A stretch of DNA of 64,000 nucleotides from Zymoseptoria tritici IPO323 (GCF_000219625.1 NC_018215.1:2170001-2234000); one strand, 5' to 3'. Positions 34,506-45,687 are shown, counted from the first letter of the stretch. Notes: a model not told the origin generated them from the letters alone. Program-made: numbers and translations.

Positions 34506-35969
34506 TTATCCCATGGTGGTATCTCCCTCCGAGTCGACCTCGATGTCCTCCTCATCCTCTTCCTCATCACTCTCGCCCAGGTCAATGACACGGGCCGCGG
34601 TGGACGTTGGCGCAGGCGTTGCGGTCGCTTTTGGTTCCGACTTGAGTCTGTGACTTCTGGATGCACCCGGCGTGGCGTCCTCGTCATCGACAGCATCGTC
34701 GTCAATCGACTGCGCACGCCGCTGAGTACCAATGCCGGCCTCACTGCCATCGTCATCATCATCGTCTCCTTCTTCCTGCAATCGCCTGCTCTTCTGTAGT
34801 CGCTGAATCTTTCTCACCAGCACTTTGTTCACTTCCAAATCGTTCATCGAGAGGAGTTCCTTGCATCCGCCGACAGGGCACCGCATGGCTTTTTCGCCTC
34901 CTCTCTGACCTGGTCCTGGAGCAGTCCGAGTAGCAGACTGACCGATCATTTCCTTGATGGCGGCTGACTCGAAGCTGTGAGAACACTTCTTCGACGTCAA
35001 AGGATTTTCAAACTCCTTCAGAGTGATAGGGCACTTCGTGCTGATGGTCGCTTTGCTGACCGCGAGATCGTCGTCCTCATCATCGTCTTCCTCGTCATTC
35101 GCGGGCCCTCTTCGATTCGTTATACCAGGCGCAGGTGCACCACTTTCGGTGAACCACTCACGAGGAGGTGGCATGTCGACATCATCATCTGGGTGGCAGG
35201 CATCGTGCACCACTCTCCGGAAGTCACCGTACGGTCCATCCTCCACATAACGTTCTGCCGCCGTTCGACTCTCATATCGCAATTTGGCATCCTCGTAAGC
35301 AGTGCGGAAGACATCTAATGATGCCTGCTGGGGTTGAGTGGCACCTGCCGGATCTGTTGGTGTGAAGTCCGGGTATTCCTCCTCCTCATCTGAACCAGCT
35401 TCCTCGCCCTCTGCATGGCCTCCTCGCCTCGGCCGTTGAGAGCGTACATTTTGCGTGCTGGCTTGCGTGCTGGCGGTGTTGCGAGCGTGATTCTCAGCGC
35501 TTGCGAGAGAGTCGCCAATGTACTTCACATTCTGTTGCTGATCGATCAGCTTGCGCATTGTCTCGTCCATCCGCTGTGTCATGCTATCGGCTTTTCCTTG
35601 GAACTCGGCCAGCTTCCGCTCCAGCTCCTCTAGATCGTCTGGAGCACGTTCTCTTTCTCTTTGCTTCCTCACCGCGGTCGCTCTGTGCGTCACGCGGTCA
35701 TTGAGGTCGGCAGCGGCATCGGATATGCGTTTCTGCGAGTCGGCAATGCTGTCATTTAGCTTACGAAGCTTTTGCGCGCGGACAAGAGTGGCCAATTCGC
35801 GCTGCGCAGTCGGATTGAGTGGGAACGCTGGAGGCTCATGCGGAGGCAGCTCGCGCCTCTGTGTCTGCTGCTCGCCGCGCTGGGGTGTTTGTTGAGTTCC
35901 ATGAGGCGTTCCCTGAGTGCCTCGTCGTGGTGTCGGCTGAGCCGTTGACTGTCGCGACCTGCCAAACAT
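34506..35969 (-). CDS. nse2: SP-RING SUMO ligase, Nse2/Mms21-like
   Basis: Intronless, 487 residues from the ATG at 35969; an upstream in-frame ATG at 36053 would add 28 unlikely residues. Residues 60-165 are helical coiled coil, as in the part of Nse2 that docks on Smc5. The SP-RING is at about 310-390: C313 (KCPITLKEFENPL), C329 and H331 (KKCSHSF), C364 and C369 (RCPVGGC). Nse2 is the SUMO E3 subunit of the Smc5/6 complex, active in DNA repair and replication-fork rescue in the nucleus. Long acidic linkers make it larger than yeast Mms21 (267 residues). The C-terminus carries VIDL followed by a run of acidic residues (461-480), the classical form of a SUMO-interacting motif. Confidence 0.88.
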   Translation of the reverse strand: MFGRSRQSTAQPTPRRGTQGTPHGTQQTPQRGEQQTQRRELPPHEPPAFPLNPTAQRELATLVRAQKLRKLNDSIADSQKRISDAAADLNDRVTHRATAVRKQRERERAPDDLEELERKLAEFQGKADSMTQRMDETMRKLIDQQQNVKYIGDSLASAENHARNTASTQASTQNVRSQRPRRGGHAEGEEAGSDEEEEYPDFTPTDPAGATQPQQASLDVFRTAYEDAKLRYESRTAAERYVEDGPYGDFRRVVHDACHPDDDVDMPPPREWFTESGAPAPGITNRRGPANDEEDDDEDDDLAVSKATISTKCPITLKEFENPLTSKKCSHSFESAAIKEMIGQSATRTAPGPGQRGGEKAMRCPVGGCKELLSMNDLEVNKVLVRKIQRLQKSRRLQEEGDDDDDDGSEAGIGTQRRAQSIDDDAVDDEDATPGASRSHRLKSEPKATATPAPTSTAARVIDLGESDEEEDEEDIEVDSEGDTTMG

Positions 35970-36344
35970 GTTGGCGCAATGTGTCCGTGAAAGAAATGTG
36001 AGGGCCGTGGGAGTGATAGTGTAAGACGTGAGAAACACGCGTTGCTGCAGCACTAGGAAGACGCGTGTGAAGCTAGAAACCCTTCACGCACCTCAGCTCG
36101 GGCCGGAGAAGGAATAATCCGGCTTAGTCAGCCATACGTTACTTTGTGGTATGCCGCACATCTAAACTACTGCACTCCCTTCCCTTACAAGCATCCCAAT
36201 GACATCCCCGTTACAGAGGCGGTGTTATCGTGCTTGCTGATCTCTTCATTCACGTGATATGTGTGCGAGACTACTATCAGAGCGGAATTCTGCGCTTCGG
36301 CCCCAACACGCCGCCTTCGAGCCTCTCCCTTCACAGGACACCAC
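35970..36344. other. intergenic
   Basis: Promoter of the Nse2-like gene and 3' side of the carrier gene. Nothing else seen. Confidence 0.6.
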
Positions 36345-37462
36345 TCACTTCGTAATGAAGTTGAGATAGTCTGCAACGATGAGCGTGACCATTGCATGGG
36401 GCGCTATCCTTACATAATATCTTTCAGCGGCATCATAAAGTCAGCTCATTTCGTTCGACGATCAGCGGAGACAGGCTCCAAGCGGGCTCTGCCCTTTCGG
36501 TCAACTTACGTCGAGAACCCACGATAGAACCTGAGCGGACCCTCATCCCGGATCACCTTCTTCGCGCAGTCGAACATGTTCTTATACGGGAGCTTGCCAT
36601 CCGGGCCGCGGGACTGCTTCTGGAGACGGGTCTTGATGAAATCGAACGGCAAACTGAAGAATGATGCGAAGAATCCCGCAACGGCCGATGCAGTGAGAGT
36701 CTGGGCGCGAGGGCCCATGTTGTCCATCTTCTTCAGCCTTGCTTTCGCCTCGGAAAAGAACCCTAGCTGACCAAAGTTCAATGCCATAGCTCTTACGACA
36801 GTCGGAGTGGCACCGGCCCACAATCGACGTACGCCCTCGTTCTTTGTGATCCTCATGAGAGCATCGGCGACGCTCTTGTAGTTGGCCCTGTCTGCCTTGG
36901 GTTTCAGACCGTCGCTCTGCATCCGGATCAGGGCCAAGTCTGCCGGGTTGCTGATGAAAGCTGCAATACCGCCCGCACTCAGACCAGCTGCTGCGCGCTC
37001 CCGAAATCCGATCGATAGACCCTGACCTTCTGCGCGTGTGGTCAAGGACTTCATGAAAGTGTCGAACAAGCCAAGGCGAGCAGTCGTGTATACAGCCTGT
37101 CGCAAAAGACCTGCTGACAGGCCAGTGTAGAGGTCCAGGACCTTGCCCGCGGCGATGATCTCTCTTGCAACGCTGACTGGAGTCGGCTTGGGGCCAGTCT
37201 TGACTCCCTCTCCGGCGAGCTGGAGCCGGACCTTGATCATGTCCATGGGCTGAACGACACATGTTGCAACCATCCCCGCAGCTCCACCATTAATGAATGG
37301 AAGTGCAATACGCATTATCGGAGTGTGCAGAAAGTCTCGAGTGGCTTGTTGAGGGTTCTCCGAGGCTTTCTGCATCGCTGCGGGTGCGTCTGCGGCGACC
37401 TCTTTTGCTGCCGTCAAGGCAGCGTCGGCCTTTCGTTTCGCTGCTTCGAGTGCCGAGGCCAT
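36345..37462 (-). CDS. mitochondrial carrier, 2-oxoglutarate/malate type
   Basis: Two exons (37462-36510, 36420-36345) with an 89-base intron (GTAAGT..GAAAG) give 342 residues. The three carrier repeats show their signatures in order: QPMDMIKVRLQ, NPADLALIRMQ and LPFDFIKTRLQ, each opening a membrane-spanning pair. NPADLALIRMQSDG in repeat two and the overall pattern resemble the 2-oxoglutarate/malate carrier (SLC25A11 type), which exchanges these acids across the inner mitochondrial membrane. A 45-residue Ala/Lys-rich N-terminal extension precedes the first helix. The short last exon adds the final helix (PHAMVTLIVADYLNFITK). Other dicarboxylate carriers are possible; only contact-site residues in an alignment would decide. 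Confidence 0.88.
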
Positions 37463-38619
37463 GTTCGCGCTGTGTCGTGGAGTCTGCTTCGTCGAACGTT
37501 CAAGATCTGGCGATCAATGCCGCTATTTCCGGTCAGAAGAATGCCCAAGTGGAAGTCATGAATACTCCATTCCAAAGATCACTCAATGACACCAGCGACG
37601 ACAACAAGCCAGCTCATTCCATTTTCGCTTCGGAGCCAGCAAACATTCCGATTGCTTCCGCAAAGACTCACAGTTCTGGTTAAATTGGTCTTGTAGCAAT
37701 GCCCAGCCCCCCGCAGCAAGCAATGCCAACTCGCTTCGAGCTCTTCCAAGGTAGCGTGATCGAATTGAGCGTCGGCTGACGAACGATACAATGTTATCAG
37801 GTATCTAGAAGAACAACGATGGTAAATGCGAGACAAGCAGGGAGCTGCAGTGTTGCACAGGGTGTCAAGTCACGACAGGTTGCTCGTGCGAGAGGGGAGG
37901 TTCCTCAAGTAGCTGATATGGCATTGCTTGGATTCGTTGGAGCTCTCGCAGCGTACCTTGTATCGGGCGGGGTTCAGTCACGCAGCCAATACCAAAATCG
38001 GGAGTCACGCGTCTCGACCAGGACGATGAAGCGGCCATGGTCCTATGCTTCCTGGTTCGCAGCTGATTGTCTCGGAGCTCAAGCCTCCTTCTCTGTCCGC
38101 ATGCCCGATAGTTCGGGAACCATCGGACACATGGTAAGGTAATGATGAGGTTGAGGATCATGGATGCGCAATGAAGGTTTGCTGCTCGCGAACAAGCAGC
38201 GGCTTGGAACTATCCGAATCGAGTGTCGTTCATGGTTGTCATTAAACCGCACTGGGCCAGATATCAGTTCCTGTCGTCGCCAACACCCTTCCTGTCGTGG
38301 TCTGACAACGACTTGTGGTCGAATGGCAGCGGAGCATCCCGGAAGCCAATGCTGCAGTGCCGCACAGCTGTGAAAGGCGAGCTAAAGATGCGGGGCGATC
38401 ATCCTCCAGCGCTCAGCCGTTGTGACGCCGAGCAGTTGCACCAGAAGCTCAGCCCGCCATGTCGACCAATGATTGGAATGCCAACGCACAGTGCTACTGT
38501 AGAACATTAAGGGACAAGTACTTGACAAGAACAATGCATACTGTATTCGGTTGCACACAAGTATCTCGTTTGCGGGAAGCGCTGTCATGTAGGATCGTGA
38601 AGTCATTCGCGAGAGCCGG
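37463..38619. other. intergenic
   Basis: About 1.2 kb between the carrier start and the Rab-escort 3' end. Short frames only; no repeat or RNA gene recognised. Confidence 0.55.
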
Positions 38620-40396
38620 TTAGCTGGAACCGTCTTCGTCGAAAGTGCTCTCTCGTGCTTCGAACTTGAGAAAGCTCTCTGGATCAGCACCCGTTATCTG
38701 CTGCCAGACGTCCTGAACGTCTCTTAATACAGAATCGTTGAAAGTAAGGTCTGCCGGCATAGGCTTGAGTGCAATCACACGATCGTCAGCAGTGCGAGTC
38801 ACGTTGCTCGTTGCATGCCGTCGCTCATACTGCATGTCCCACAGAACTCGGGGCGGCGGAGGCTCCTCCTGTAGACTCTGTAGGAGAGTTTGTATAGCGT
38901 CGTTCAGTCGGCTGAAACCAGAATCTGATCGCTCGAAGCTCGAAGCATAAAGGACGCCTGAAGTTGCAGTCAGCACGAGTTCGTTGAACAAGTAGTGAAT
39001 GCAAATGTGAAGTGTGTATTTGGGGACGAATTTCAGGTTGTCAGAGATGGTTTGTTCTTCAATGTTGTTCAGACAATGTAGATAAGTATTCGTAATAATC
39101 GTTCATCATTTCGTAGGAGGAGCGTGGGAAATGGAGATGAAGATGGAGATCATACGTACTTTGTCCGGTTGGGCATTCGCCCGAATCGCTGGAGTGCGCG
39201 AGAATGTGAACCGGTGGCTCAGTATCGGTGCTTGATTGCACAAGGATCACAGCGCCGGCGGGCGTTGGACCTCCTTCGGATGTTGGAGGAAACAGGGCGG
39301 CCAGCGGTGATGAGATGATGGAGATGCTCTCCGAGGTGTAAGACTCGGATGAAGATTCTTCTGTCAGAGTTGATGCGGGCAAGTTCTCATTGTCTCCAAC
39401 GAGCCATTGTCCTATCACTTTCTCACCACCGCCGAGAGTGACGGAGAGGCTCTGGTCGTCCTCAACACGCACCTCGTCAACGCCTTTTCCAAGGACGTAG
39501 ACGCCACCGCCCACAGCGCATGCTCGGCAAGCAACCTGACCGACTTCAGCCAGACCACCCCATTTCGGGACCACTGCACCGAAGCCAGGTCCAAACACGC
39601 CAATGCTGCTGAGGTGTCGAGCAATTCGAGGCACAGCATCTGCAACGGTGACGCTTTGCGATGGCTGCTGACTTGAAGTGAGCGCAATGATCGCTGCGTG
39701 CGATGCTTCTGGCAGGCCGAAACTTTCCGATAAGAACGCTGAGAACGCTTTTGTGTGATCTGCCTCCCATGAATCTTTTTGCTCCTCGCTGCTGGCGACG
39801 AAGCGCAGGAACTTCATCAGGCTTCTCTTTGCCTTGAGATTTAGTGTATTGTCCTGAAACACATCTTCTCTCCCGCCAGGTACCCTCGTGATTTCCCATT
39901 GCCCTACTAGTTTTTCTGAGGCCCGTGACACCACGAACCAAGAGCCGACCGCTTGGAACTCGAGCTGATTGTGAGTCTGCGATGACACCAATGCGGACAG
40001 CAGCGAAGATCGGGCGTACAACAGCTGTGGGGCTAGGGCGAGAGAGTAGGCGCGGGAATGGCCCAGGTTGTTCTGCTCGGTGTCCTGCCCAGCGGACTTC
40101 GATACCGCATTGCTGAACGTCGTTGGCAGGGCGTGAGAGCTCGCGGCGTGTTTCGACACCCACGACTCCGCATCGGACAGGCTCAGGGCAGCTTCGTTGC
40201 CGCCATAATAGTCGTTGCGGTCGACATGGAGGACACTCTTGCCGGACCGAGACAGAGCTCTTCAAGGCGACCTTCGCGTTAGTTAGCTCGAGGTTGCGCT
40301 CACGAATGCTGGGCGGACGTACAGCGCAAGTAGCGACTGTGGTAGACCTGTGCCTGAGATGATCACATCCCAGTCGGTCCCATCGAGTGTATCCAT
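38620..40396 (-). CDS. mrs6: Rab escort protein (Mrs6/REP, Rab GDI superfamily)
   Basis: Three exons (40396-40323, 40259-39160, 38957-38620) with introns of 63 and 202 bases encode 503 residues. The start DWDVIISGTGLPQSLLAL joins ALSRSGKSVLHVD across the first intron, giving the FAD-like nucleotide-fold motif of the REP/GDI family. NDYYGG and the conserved middle LGHSRAYSLALAPQLLYARS follow. The segment PKWGGLAEVGQ, where GDIs have a GLGELPQ-type motif, and the long low-similarity C-terminus fit REP better than GDI. REP presents newly made Rab GTPases to geranylgeranyl transferase. The second intron is unusually long for this window. Reading through its donor gives a 22-residue alternative end that stops at 39059. 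Confidence 0.88.
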
Positions 40397-41185
40397 CGTG
40401 ATGAGAAAGTGAGTCTCACATTGTGGTTGGTCTCGAGGAGGAAGAAGTCCAAACGACGAAGAAAATTGCCGCCACACACACAGCAGTCTGAGAAATACTG
40501 CACGCTAGAGACGGCGCTGCAACAACATTCCTCACGTTCAATCTTTTCTTGCTTCCTTTCCTCTCTTCATCGCGCCCTCAAACGAAGCAAATTCATTCAT
40601 GATGCGGAGTTGTCATCGGGTCCCTTCACTGCGGATCTGTATGGGCGTGAGAGAGCGAACCTACGTCCGCGTATCTCCTGCCTTGAATCTCCTTGATGGT
40701 GCAGGTCGTTAGTGACGAATATCATTCTTCTTCATCTCTTGATCACGGTATCCCCAAGTTCCTTCAGTGCGGGAATGAGATCGTCGTCTGCGTTAGTAGA
40801 CGTCTGCTCCTGATAGTTCTATAGTTCGAGCGATCGATTTCATATGGAGCTTCTGGCGCTCACACTTCAAGATATTCAACATGACAACACATTCTATAAG
40901 CGTATACACATTCCTGCCACAGCAACTGGCGAACATACCTTCCCTGGATGCACACGCGCGATGATTCGAGGCAGGCTGTGAGTGGTTCTTTAGCAGGCAA
41001 GAAGCTGCATATCACATCTGGAGCAATTTCACTGTCTTCTTCACCATTATCACATGCGCTGACATGTGCAAATCCATATGCCGAGTAACAATCGTTAGTT
41101 CAGACTCATTTTTTCTCACGAATAGAACACAGAGACACCACTTTGATCACGATCGCGAACACGAAGAAACAGCACTTTCTACAAC
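40397..41185. other. divergent promoter region
   Basis: About 0.8 kb between Rab escort protein and the following hypothetical gene. Nothing recognised. Confidence 0.55.
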
Positions 41186-41803
41186 ATGGCGACCTCGAGC
41201 CACAATGCCAACAGGCACGAGATCTCCAGACCAATGGACACCAGTGACCCGGAGATTCTGGCGACCAATTCAACCCATCGCTCTCGGAGCCTTGCCATCG
41301 ACAGCGGTAGTTCGAGCTACCTTCACAACGGACACGATGTGCACCCGGGCGGCGATCACGCACAACCGCTCCAACACTCCGACGTTCGGCTCGATCCATC
41401 GACCATCGCCACCCAAACTGCTATCAGCACAGACAGTGCACCGCATACACAAGATGCTCAACAAGACCGAAGCATATCGATCGACCGAGTGAGCCAGCAA
41501 CGCGAGTTCGGCGATGCCAGGCCCGCCGAGTCAGAAGCCATTGTCCATCCCTCAAGCGACCATCGCATGGTCTTCGCCCATCTTGTCCAAGCCGCCTCAA
41601 GCTGGTTGAAAGCAAACACACACCGTCTCCGAGGCGAGGTGATCTGGCGAGCTGCGAGACGAAATAATCTTCCTCGACAAGATGCCCAAGTCCTCGCGGC
41701 AATGAGGCGGGAATTGGACGACTTATTCTCGTCGCTTAAGCAGCGAAGAGCCATTCTGCAAGCAGAGATTGCTTCATACACGAGGGCAACTCGTTTGTCG
41801 TGA
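41186..41803 (+). CDS. hypothetical protein
   Basis: Single open frame of 205 codons. The first 120 residues are His/Ser/Asp-rich and of low complexity. The last 85 are helical, with VFAHLVQAASSWLKANTHRL and VLAAMRRELDDLFSSLKQRR, ending in a basic coiled-coil-like helix. No signal peptide, membrane segment or known motif is visible. The coding call rests on frame length and the more ordered C-terminal half only. It may be lineage-specific or have undetected exons. Confidence 0.45.
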   Translation: MATSSHNANRHEISRPMDTSDPEILATNSTHRSRSLAIDSGSSSYLHNGHDVHPGGDHAQPLQHSDVRLDPSTIATQTAISTDSAPHTQDAQQDRSISIDRVSQQREFGDARPAESEAIVHPSSDHRMVFAHLVQAASSWLKANTHRLRGEVIWRAARRNNLPRQDAQVLAAMRRELDDLFSSLKQRRAILQAEIASYTRATRLS

Positions 41804-42220
41804 GTCAAGGGAGAGAATTGGGTGGGTGGATGGATGAGACATTCATCAGAGTCGTGGTTTGAGGGTGGCGAGTCTGGCAAGAAGAGAAGGTTGGAGAGGG
41901 CCGCAGCAAACTGAGGCTTTTCAATGGCGGTTGCCTTGGCTTTATTTCTGAGTCATGTTCGGTCCGTACCTTCCAGCAAGCTCTTCAGCAGCAGCAGCCT
42001 TCTCGTTGAGCAACACTGGAACAATCTCCCGAGCACCTGCTCACAACAACGTCCTTGAGGTGACCAGATCGCATAGCATTCACCCGCTATTACGGGTATT
42101 GGCAAAGCGCATACTTGGGGGAGTCTAGGTCTACCTTGGGCACCAGAGCGTTTCTATGTCTACTCGCGGTCTGCGTTGTATCGATCGTGGTGCATCGCAG
42201 ATGCTTTGCTTCGACATGTG
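41804..42220. other. intergenic
   Basis: Convergent 3' space between the hypothetical gene and the peroxiredoxin gene. Nothing recognised. Confidence 0.6.
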
Positions 42221-42928
42221 CTAGCCTGAGAGCTTGGAAAGCACAGCGTCGACGCTTGTGACCTGTGGTGAATGTCAGCGAAGCCGGCAAAATGCAGATG
42301 CCTCTTGTCACATACATCCACATCTTTCGTTGTCTTCTCGACATCAGCGACAGACACAGTGCCATCTCGCTCGATCACCATCACCCATCGATGACTGCGA
42401 TCAGCCCGACCAGGACCAGCGTCCCAGCCGTGGTTCTTGTAGAAGACGGACTTGGTGTCGCTCATGAACATGATCTTGCTGTCACCTTTCACTCCGTTGA
42501 CTTTACCCCAACTGCAAAGTCATGAACCTTAAATGTTAGTGATCTGTTCGACAACGTGACTCTTTCTCTGCGGCGGACGTACGCATTCATGACCCAGCTG
42601 TCGTTGCTAGCAATGACCACCACGAAGTCCACGCCCTTGGCCGTCAATTCGTCGATCCGCGCAATGAACGGTGGGATGTGCCAGGAGGAACAGCTAGGAG
42701 TGAAGGCGCCAGGTACGGAGACGAGGACAACTTTCTTGCCCGCGAACTCCTTAGAAGCGTCGTATTCTTGCGGGATACCACATGTCGTTGGATCGGGGTC
42801 CGTGATCGGAGCCCATCTACAGGCGTTCAGCATCAGTGTTCTTCTTGTCAGACCAGAGCTCGTTGCAAAGAGCCGTACTCGAACTTGACGTCTGCGGGGA
42901 ATTCGTCCCCGACTTTGAGCGGTGCCAT
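42221..42928 (-). CDS. Prx5-type peroxiredoxin (AhpC/TSA-Redoxin fold)
   Basis: Four exons (42928-42879, 42816-42583, 42511-42316, 42262-42221) with introns of 62, 71 and 53 bases give 173 residues. The peroxidatic cysteine is C59 in the motif PGAFTPSCSSWHIP. ASKEFAGKKVVLVSVPGAFT, DFVVVIASNDSWVMNAWGK and FMSDTKSVFYKNHGW are the expected surrounding segments, and AVLSKL is the usual C-terminal end. The enzyme reduces H2O2 and alkyl hydroperoxides with thiol donors. Fungal members of this group include known allergens such as Asp f 3. The first donor is GTACGG; it gives a slightly short loop between FE and WAP compared with relatives. There is no clear C-terminal SKL-type signal (ends LSG). It is divergent from an aldehyde dehydrogenase with about 200 bases between starts. 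Confidence 0.92.
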
Positions 42929-43128
42929 TGTCAGGTAGAGGGTGGATCTTGGTCTTCTCGCGAGTAGTCGTCTCGAGACAGATTGATGTCTGTAATTATT
43001 GGCATGCTCCTTCTCACTGGAGGTGCACAATGTCCAGCTGGTCCGAACATCGGCCGAATCGCGGTGACCACAGAATTCTATCCTCCACCAAACCAAACCT
43101 CACACTCACATCCGCAAGTCACGTTACC

Positions 43129-45009
43129 ATGAATTGGTCCCTCGAGGTCCTCTTTGATGCCCTTTTTCGAGAAGAGATCATCGCAACGGTGATCGGTCTT
43201 ATCATCGCATACGCAGCATACACCACACTGCGAACAGATCCAGAAAAAGCCATCGACTACTCCGTCGCACCGCCCGAGCAAATCCTGCCTGGCTGGGAAG
43301 GAAAGGGGCTGAACGACCCGTCCATCAAGGTTGCCGGAAGCACAGCTATACAATGCTACGCCCCGGCCTCAGGAACTTTTCTCGGACTTGTCAATCCTGC
43401 TACCAAGGACCGCATCGACAGGACTATTGCCAAAGCAGCCGCCGCTCAGAAGACATGGCGTCTTTCGACTTTTGCTCAGCGCCGCAAGGTGTTGAAGACG
43501 ATACTCAAGTTCATCCTCGACAATCAGGAAAACATCATTCGCACTGCGTGCCTGGACAGTGGAAAAACTCGTGTTGATGCTTTATTTGGAGAGGTTCTTG
43601 TTACTGTGGAGAAGCTGCAATGGACCATCAACCACGGAGAGAAGGCCCTTGCAGTTGATCGTCGACCAACTAACTTGATGATGTTCTACAAGCACAACGA
43701 GATCCGTTACGAACCGCTTGGAGTCGTCGGTGCTTGTGTTAGTTGGAAGTGAGTTGCACCGACCATTCTTGTTGCGTTCGGTAGACTGACCACGCCTAGT
43801 TATCCCTTTCACAACTTCATGGGTCCAGTCATCTCCGCCATCTTCGCCGGCAACGGTATTGTCATCAAGAACAGCGAGCAGACTGCGTGGTCATCAGCCT
43901 ACTTCGTCAGCATTGTATGCGATGCGCTCTCTGCTTGTGGCCACGATCCGAACCTCGTTCATGCTTTGTCTTGCTGGCCTGAGACTGCGGACCACTTCAC
44001 CTCTCACCCTGGCATCAGCCACCTCACATTTATCGGGAGTAGGCCTGTTGCCCACGCTGTGGCTAAAAGCGCATCAAAACCACTCACACCGCTGTGTGTC
44101 GAACTTGGCGGTAAGGATGCTGCTATCGTCTTGGACGAGCCGTCGGGATCTGCCATGGGACAAGGAGAACTGGAGAGGATCGCAAGCATCATCATGAGAG
44201 GTGTCTTCCAAAGCGCGGGTCAGAACTGCGTTGGCATCGAGCGTGTTGTTGCTATGCCGGGAGCATACAGCAAGCTTGTGGACATGCTGAAGCCACGCAT
44301 CGACGCATTGCGAGTCGGCAACGACCTTGACGCCAGACGCGGCGAAGGCAGTCCGATCGATGTCGGAGCTATGATCAGCTCCGCATCATTCGATCGCCTT
44401 GAACGACTCATCGCTGAAGCCACGGCGCAAGGCGCGCGTCTTCTCGTTGGTGGTTACCGATATTCCCACGAACTTTACCCTCGCGGTCACTACTTCTCAC
44501 CGACCATGCTCGTAGACGTGACTCCGGAGATGCGTATCGCACAGGAGGAGCTGTTCGCGCCGATCTGTGTCATGATGAAAGCACAGACCATCGAGGACGT
44601 CCTGCGGATCACGAACAGTACGATCTACAGCTTGGGTTGCAGTGTGTTTGGACCAACATCTTCATCGAAAGCACGGACAGATCTTCAGCATGTGACCAAT
44701 GGCGCCAAAGCTGGCATGGTAGCGGTGAATGACTTTGCAGCATACTATGTGGTCCAGCTGCCCTTTGGTGGAGTCGGAGGTTCTGGCTATGGGCGATTCG
44801 CGGGTTGCGAAGGCCTACGAAGCCTGTGCAACCCCAAATCGGTCTGCTCCGACAAGTGGCCTGGCTTGATCAAGACGGCTATCCCCGGTAAACTGGACTA
44901 CCCGATGCGGATGGGCGCCTGGCAGAGTGCACGTGGGGTGGTTGAAGTGGGATATGGCGAGACTCTCGGTCGGAGATGGCAAGGCATCCGCAGGCTCGTG
45001 GGATTATGA
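43129..45009 (+). CDS. msc7: membrane-anchored aldehyde dehydrogenase, Msc7-like
   Basis: Two exons (43129-43748, 43800-45009) with a 51-base intron (GTGAGT..CCTAG) give 609 residues. A short N-terminal membrane helix (IIATVIGLIIAYAAY) precedes a full aldehyde dehydrogenase domain. PLGVVGACVSWNYPFHN spans the splice, the general-base Glu is in LCVELGGKDA, and the catalytic Cys is in FQSAGQNCVGIERV. TFIGSRPVAH and LPFGGVGGSGYGRF are further family marks. Size, anchor and sequence resemble the yeast Msc7 group, located in the ER; its substrate is not known. The ATG at 43129 is preferred over an upstream in-frame ATG at 42922 because the latter would overlap the divergent peroxiredoxin gene and adds no family sequence. 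Pairing with a peroxiredoxin may mean shared oxidative-stress control. Confidence 0.92.
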
Positions 45010-45552
45010 AGCATGTGATGTGTGATCAAACGCCGCTCGGAGCTACCGTATTCAGTTATCCGAGCGATTCCGATCCTTTCGCAGCTCTGCACACATGCGT
45101 GAGATCGGCATGAAGCCCAATCAAGGTGAATGTACCGGTTTAGCGCGAGGCGATTGTTTCGTATGCTGGTCGTGCTCACGAGGCCTCAGCAGCTTGTGAA
45201 GAGCTTCAACCAATGCTCGTTCATCTCCGACACACCTCGATGCCTGCAGATCCAGCGCAGCCTGCTGATAACTACCTCAATCGGGCACACCTCCCACGCA
45301 GACGTGGGAGCAGTGGGAGCACGTATGCGTTGAATGACATCTTGGCCTGCATAGACTTTCAACCGGCTCCACTGACGAGCTCTCGAGTGGGAGCGTCACA
45401 AGCGAGGGTAGCACTTCGGCCGGCCTATATCTAACCCTCCAACTTCGCCCGTTCTTATCTTCTTTCCACAACACACTCTCGCAAAACCATCAAGGTCAAC
45501 ACACTACACAACACACTCCACCAATCACCAACCAAACAAACCAATCATTATC
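45010..45552. other. intergenic, promoter side of the metallothionein-like gene
   Basis: Contains the repeat cluster at 45291-45394 and a TATAT element at 45426-45430, about 125 bases upstream of the start. No gene. Confidence 0.6.
45291..45394. promoter_or_regulatory. inverted and direct GTGGGAGC repeats upstream of the metallothionein-like gene
   Basis: A perfect 8-bp inverted repeat, CTCCCACG-caga-CGTGGGAG, lies at 45291-45310. Its right arm starts a tandem 9-bp repeat GTGGGAGCA at 45304-45321. A further GTGGGAGC is at 45387-45394. The position, 160-260 bases before the ATG, suits an activator site. A metal-response role is inference from the neighbouring gene. Confidence 0.5.
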
Positions 45553-45687
45553 ATGGGTGGCTGCGGATCCTGCAAGAACGACAACTGCGCTTGCGCTCCC
45601 GGCAACTGCAACTGCGTACGACTCGCCCTTCCCTTTGCTTACAGTCGCCGACTGGACATCCTCACTGACAGACTTGAACAACAGTAA
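45553..45687 (+). CDS. metallothionein-like cysteine-rich mini-protein
   Basis: The frame opens MGGCGSCKNDNCACAPGNCN then C, with C-x2-C and C-x-C spacing as in fungal copper metallothioneins. A donor GTACGA directly follows the last Cys (exon 45553-45615) and an acceptor AACAACAG ends at 45684. In this phase the second exon is just TAA, giving a 21-residue product with six cysteines. One base further on, another frame reads KCNATC and later CQC up to a stop at 45781, which looks like a lost or frame-shifted second half. Unspliced reading would give 44 residues ending at the same TAA. Fungal metallothioneins of 22-26 residues bind copper in the cytosol. The gene call is likely, but its end is uncertain. 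Confidence 0.55.
   Translation: MGGCGSCKNDNCACAPGNCNCVRLALPFAYSRRLDILTDRLEQQ

Noticed and set aside
42816..42878. GC-donor intron (GCAACG) considered for the first peroxiredoxin intron
   Set aside because: A normal GT donor (GTACGG, starting at 42878) in the right phase explains the join, so no unusual splice is needed.
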